Below the pieces are notes generated by a model. The model saw nothing but the letters and a program-made list of their open reading frames with translations. It searched no databases and was not told the origin of the DNA. DNA of 64,000 nt from Hansfordia pulvinata (taxonomy: Eukaryota > Ascomycota > Sordariomycetes > Xylariales): contig BJKQ01000016.1 in NCBI GenBank assembly GCA_006538405.1, positions 186,001 to 250,000 of the forward strand. Reading direction: 5' to 3'. The translations under genes and the position numbers were made by a program. Each line of letters opens with the position of its first letter. The stretch's first letter is position 1. Positions 59,886 through 64,000 of the stretch are shown here, one piece after another.

Positions 59886-60704
59886 CTAAGGCTGCTCTTG
59901 AGCCAAAGCACTCCATGTGCTTTGGTCTTTTATCCAAGTGGGCGCAGCTTGGTCGGGCGTGGATTCGGGTTTCTGCGGCTTGTCGTCGGCCTCGTCCATC
60001 TTTAAGCTGCCCAAGCCCTCCAGGACGCGCTCGACCTTTTCCTTGGCGTCACGGATGGCGTTGGTCTCGCTGCGGGTGCGGTCGAGCTGGGCCTGCATGG
60101 TGGCGATGAGGGATTCGCGTGCCTGGTGTGGGCGGTACTCGTTGATCAGGTGGTGGAAATTGATGAGCATATCGCGAATGTCAGAGATTTTCTCTTGTGC
60201 CTGCGCGCCGAATGGTTCAGTATGAGGGTCTATGGGCGGGGGCGGGGTTCATAGTTGGCGATAACATACGGCGTCGGGCCTGGCGCCGAGGATGCCAGTC
60301 AATTCGACAAAGTTGAGCAGCAGCGACTTTGCCAGCCTCTTGAGGATGAGGGCGCGATCGAAACCCCTGCCGTCTTGGTCGCGGTCGGCAGGGTCGGGAA
60401 AGAGTCGGCGGACGCCTTGATCCTCGAGCTTGGGTAGCTCGTCTACCAGCTTGTAATTGCCACCAAAGAGACGCCAGACGGCCTCGCGAGGCTCGGGCGG
60501 AGGCTGAAGGTTGCGCAGCTCGCGAGGAAGGTCGGGCAGACGGGGCGGAGAGGGTGCTTGGGAAAGGCTGTCGAAGCCGGCTTGCTGGCGCAGATCTTCG
60601 ACCCGGGTGAGGTTTTCGGGTGTGAAAGACATCCAGAATGGCGGCGGCGGGGGCCAAGTGGCGCCGACAGCATTCTGCTGGGCCGGGTCTTCGTCGTCCA
60701 TCAT
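59886..60704 (-). CDS. MED7: Mediator complex subunit 7
   Basis: Exons 60704-60270 and 60200-59886 give 249 aa. The start (MMDDED) is followed by WPPPPPFWMSFT, the Pro-rich MED7 N-terminus, then PPPEPREAVWRLFGGNYKL and LLLNFVELTGIL. The intron (GTATGT...CGCAG) falls right before AQEKISDIRDMLINFHHLIN. The hallmark NEYRPHQARESLI follows and the C-terminal helix is coiled-coil. Known role: middle module of Mediator, partner of MED21/MED31, in the nucleus. Intact, without frameshift. Divergent from the zinc-finger gene. Confidence 0.95.
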
Positions 60705-62042
60705 GATGGCGGTGGTTGTGGGAGCGGCGGGGGGTTGCGAACAAGCGGGCGTGGAATTCGGCCGGAAGATGGGGACGCTTCACGTGGAATGCATGTCAGC
60801 CTCGAATCAGACAGATTGCGTCAGGCAGAAAGAAAGTCCCGAGATGGAGAAGCCACGCGAAGAGCATTCCGGCCGGGAACGGCGAGGGCGGCAGAGGTGA
60901 TGTGACGGAATGCGGCAGGTGTGTCGGTACGAGTACTCGTACTCGTAAGGACTATGTGGGTTAGAGCTGAGGCTGAAGGTGTACTTGTGTGAGTACCTCC
61001 TGGTAGACTCGCGTAGTAGATGGCGCGGTTTCTACTCTTCGATACTCGAAGCGCGCATGGTCCCGGAACACACCACCGGCAACCAAGCTGGAGTTTGCAG
61101 GGGCAAGCAGGGGCCATGCCGCGCTAGACCAGATCAGAAGGCGAGCAGACAGAGAGCTATCCTGATCTAGACTAGATCGCACTGGATGCACCGGGGCTCT
61201 GACTAGCGCGGGCCCATCGTTACCACACCACCGTCCGCGGGGCAGGTCCACTCAAAGTCAGCGGAAGAGGAAGAGAACCGTCAACGAGTTGGCTGCCCTG
61301 GTGATTCCTACATGGTGATGTCCTTTCAGTTGCCTGCCTCGACTGCTCGAGAAATACTGCAAAACGGCTCAGGACCATCCGGCGGGAATGCGAGTAAGCG
61401 CAGATTGGAAGGGCCAATCCGATAGGTATCACGAATCAATCACATCCAATCCCCAGCATGGATCCTGGCAGCTGGACATCGTCATCACTGGGGGGTTGCT
61501 ACCCCAGACCAGACCGCTGGAGGCGCCTCGTAGGCCACTAACAAGCCGCTAAAGACGGCCTCCACCCTGGCCTGATTGCACCCAAACCGCCCCAGCCAGT
61601 CACATGGATGGCCCAAGGCACAAACCGCATGTACTGGGAATCGAGTTACACTTTCATCCTCGATCTGTGAACTGTCTCCATTCTGTCCTTGTCTTCATCC
61701 TCGTGCTCGTGCTCGTCCTCGACTTGAAACCTCTGTTCGCCCGCCACCTACCCTCGAAAACTCCCGTCGAACAACCGCCCGTCGTCTGATCGGCTGCCCG
61801 CGGCCGCCTCGCTCGTCGCTCCTTCTGACGCCAGCTTAGACATCTCGGCTCAGACACGACCTGCTGGCCAAGGCAGTTCAAGACACTCGATCGCTCCAAC
61901 AACCCAGCGCCACTCTCGCCTCGCCTCGTCTCGTCACTCGACTTGGCCGTCTTCTCGTGCTCTGCCGCCTCTCTCCGCCCTCTGGCCTTTGTCTTCTTGC
62001 CTGTTCGCGCCATCCTCCTCCCACGCCACAACCACCCTGCAG
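60705..62042. promoter_or_regulatory. Divergent promoter region MED7 / zinc-finger gene
   Basis: 1.3 kb without a supported gene. It contains the densest palindromic motif of the window (TACGAGTACTCGTACTCGTA, from about 60928) and a CT-rich leader before the zinc-finger ATG. Confidence 0.55.
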
Positions 62043-63225
62043 ATGGCAGACGCCCGTGCCCTTCTGCGCGCCCACCGCGCGGAGAACCGCATCTCCCACC
62101 CCCACGCTGCTTATTCCGATGCCGGCAAGCTTCTGTGCAAGCTGTGTCACGAGAACATCAAGTCCGAGTCGCTATGGGACGCTCACGTTGCGGGACCCTC
62201 GCACCGTGTCAAGCTTCAGGCTCTTCAACAGCCCCAGCAACCCTCACCAGACGAGTCGACCGCCGATGGCCCTGCAGCCTCCAAGACCAAGCGTAAAATG
62301 AGCCAAGTCATTGTCGAGGACGATGCCATGACCGACGCCCCCGACAATTCCCACGACGACGGCCCAACAAGCGCTCTAAGACTGGCCCCAATAAGACGCC
62401 TCCTCTGCCCGTGCGCCGCACTTCCTCTAACACCCCCCTCCAGGGCGTCGAGATCGCCATCCCCTCACGCCCTGCCACGCCTCTAGCCAGTGCCACCAAC
62501 ACGCCCCTGAACCCAATGCCTCCAGGCGGCCCTTCTCCCTTCTTCGCTTTGGCCGACACCTCTGCTGCTGCCCCTCCCGTCCCTGCACAATCGCGCCCCA
62601 TATCCACAGAGTCTCTTGGTTCCTCTGCCGCTGCGCCAGCATCGCAAGTATCACAACCCACCTCGGTACCGCGGCCCAATCCCACGTCACAACCGTCCGT
62701 AGACGAGGACGAATGGGCCGCTTTCGAGGCCGAGATAGCTACGGCCGAGAACGAAGAAAACCCCGGCTCTGCTCAGGGCAGTGGCTACGTCGACGCCACC
62801 ATCTCGGCGCCCGCGCTGACGGCAGCCGAGGCCGCCACCAGGTCCCAAGAAGAGGAGAACGAGCGCCGCAAGCTCCAGGCCGAGTCCGAGTTGGTCGACG
62901 AACGCGAAGACGCCCAACGTGCCATGGAGGCTGAATTCGAGGAGATGGAGGAGCTGGAGAACCGGGTGCGCCGGCTGAAGCAGCGCCGCGAGGAGCTGAG
63001 GAAGGGCAGCTTTGCAAACCTCAGGGGCACGCCGTCGGCCGCCGCGGCAGCAGCGTCCCCCCTGCCGAAACAGGGCTGGGAATCAAGGGCCTGGTAAATT
63101 CGGGCAAAGAGAACGCGGCTGCACTGAACGGGGCCCCCTCGGACGCGATAGTGGAGGAGCAAGACGAGGAAGACGACGATGACGACGACGAGGACGACTG
63201 GAACGCGTTCCAGCTACGGCGGTAA
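62043..63225 (+). CDS. C2H2 zinc-finger coiled-coil protein (ZNF830/CCDC16-like), two frameshifts
   Basis: A single exon of about 394 aa once two bases are restored. The start is MADARALLRAHRAENRISHP. One U1-type finger follows, LCKLCHENIKSESLWDAHVA..H (C-x2-C-x12-H-x5-H), then a Pro/Ser-rich linker, DEDEWAAFEAEIA, a long charged coiled-coil (EFEEMEELENRVRRLKQRRE) and an acidic end finishing DDWNAFQLRR. One base is missing at CCC 62363-62365 (restoring it reads GPNKRSKTGPNKTPPLP) and one at GGG 63073-63075 (QGLGIKGLVNSGKEN). Order and ends match the ZNF830/CCDC16 family, known as nuclear and linked to pre-mRNA splicing. The role in this organism is inferred only. Confidence 0.82.
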
Positions 63226-64000
63226 AAGACCGCGGCCTGCCCGTCGACGAGGCTGTGCTTGCCCAGCGGCATTGGAACCACGTGGAAAATTGGACGCCTC
63301 GACTACCTTCTGCGGCAGGGAGGCGGCTTTTGCAATCACTATGGAGTTGGCTGGTTCGGATTTGGCAAAACGGCAAAGAAAGCCGAGCATGAGGAGAAAC
63401 CCTCGGACTGTGATACTACACGCAGTTGAATACGTTCAGCTTGTACAATATTAATTCCATCGAATCGCGAGACCGGCTCAATGGGCCGCGGCGCACCATC
63501 ACGAGACTCGCGTTCTGACCGCGAACCTTGGGACGCAGACATGCCTCTTCCCCCGCCTGCGTCTGCGTGCTGGAGCCGAGGCACATGCCAGCTATCTTAC
63601 GGTGATTGATTAGAAAGAGCCTCGTCTGTGTGTACTGCTTATGCGGGCGTGTATAGTGATCTCGGCAGTTTCGTGAACGTCCGATAGGCTGGCTGTTCTC
63701 TGTACTCATGCCATCTGGCACAAACGGTTGCCTTAGTGTTGCACATGGAGTGGGCCAACGGGCCGGTTTCACTAAACGCAGTGGGCGAAATAAGCACCGG
63801 GGCCTTCGCTTTCCAGCAGCATGGTCTTTGAAACGGCAGCGCACGTGATGACGGCATTTAGCATCACTAAAGTCAAGAGTTGGCGGCGGCCAGCGAAGCC
63901 GAGGCGCCTCAAAATGCTTGTCCCCTACGTACACGGGCTCTGCCAATACGCCCTCTCTACCAAACGCCCAGTACGCCAAACGTGCCCCTATCTCGTGACG
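63226..64000. other. Right-edge sequence, no supported gene
   Basis: A minus-strand frame at 63416-63979 is open for 187 codons but has no motif or coding bias. The last 775 nt may belong to the flank of a gene outside the window. Confidence 0.5.

Noticed and set aside
63416..63979. 187-codon minus-strand frame at the right edge
   Set aside because: No recognisable domain; composition like neighbouring spacer.

Overview
The window is nuclear DNA of a GC-rich filamentous ascomycete (Pezizomycotina, most likely a Sordariomycete). The evidence is spliceosomal genes with 50-170 nt introns (GTAAGT/GTGAGT donors, CTRAC-type branch points, AG acceptors), long microsatellite-rich intergenic DNA, no operons, and typical fungal families: MFS transporters, a LaeA-like methyltransferase, a GH18 chitinase, a CAP59/CMT1-type glycosyltransferase, a Zn2Cys6 regulator, a P450, MAK5, TRM7 and MED7. 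About 21 protein genes can be supported.

Layout. 0-7 kb: a 14-TM-type MFS drug transporter (minus strand, cut by the left edge) and a second MFS transporter (plus). 8.3-11 kb: a large unrecognised Cys-cluster protein with an acidic tail. 14.7-16.4 kb: a LaeA-like methyltransferase. 19-24 kb: a GPI-anchored surface protein, a GNAT acetyltransferase and a small Cys-rich secreted protein. 24.4-28.6 kb: a head-to-head housekeeping pair, TRM7 (tRNA ribose methylation) and MAK5 (60S biogenesis), followed by a fold-back inverted repeat. 29.5-35.3 kb: a small secreted protein, an M20 amidohydrolase and a GH18 chitinase. 35.3-41.2 kb: a gene-poor stretch with an AT-rich block of diverged 126-nt tandem repeats. 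41.2-48.6 kb: a CMT1-like mannosyltransferase, a GAL4/LAC9-like regulator and a seven-exon hexose transporter. 51-58 kb: an ATP-grasp ligase, a short-chain dehydrogenase and a P450, possibly a small metabolic locus. 59-63 kb: a tiny CaaX-ending Cys-rich peptide, MED7 and a C2H2 zinc-finger protein.

The strongest window-wide observation is that eight genes are interrupted by at least 14 single-base frameshifts. All have the same sign (one base missing) and all lie at or beside G/C runs, while the other genes are intact. This looks like systematic under-calling of G/C bases in the assembly rather than mass pseudogenisation, so the affected genes are probably intact in the organism. A second pattern is a palindromic motif, TACGAGTA/TACTCGTA, scattered through the intergenic DNA. 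No rRNA, tRNA, CRISPR or bacterial element was recognised.
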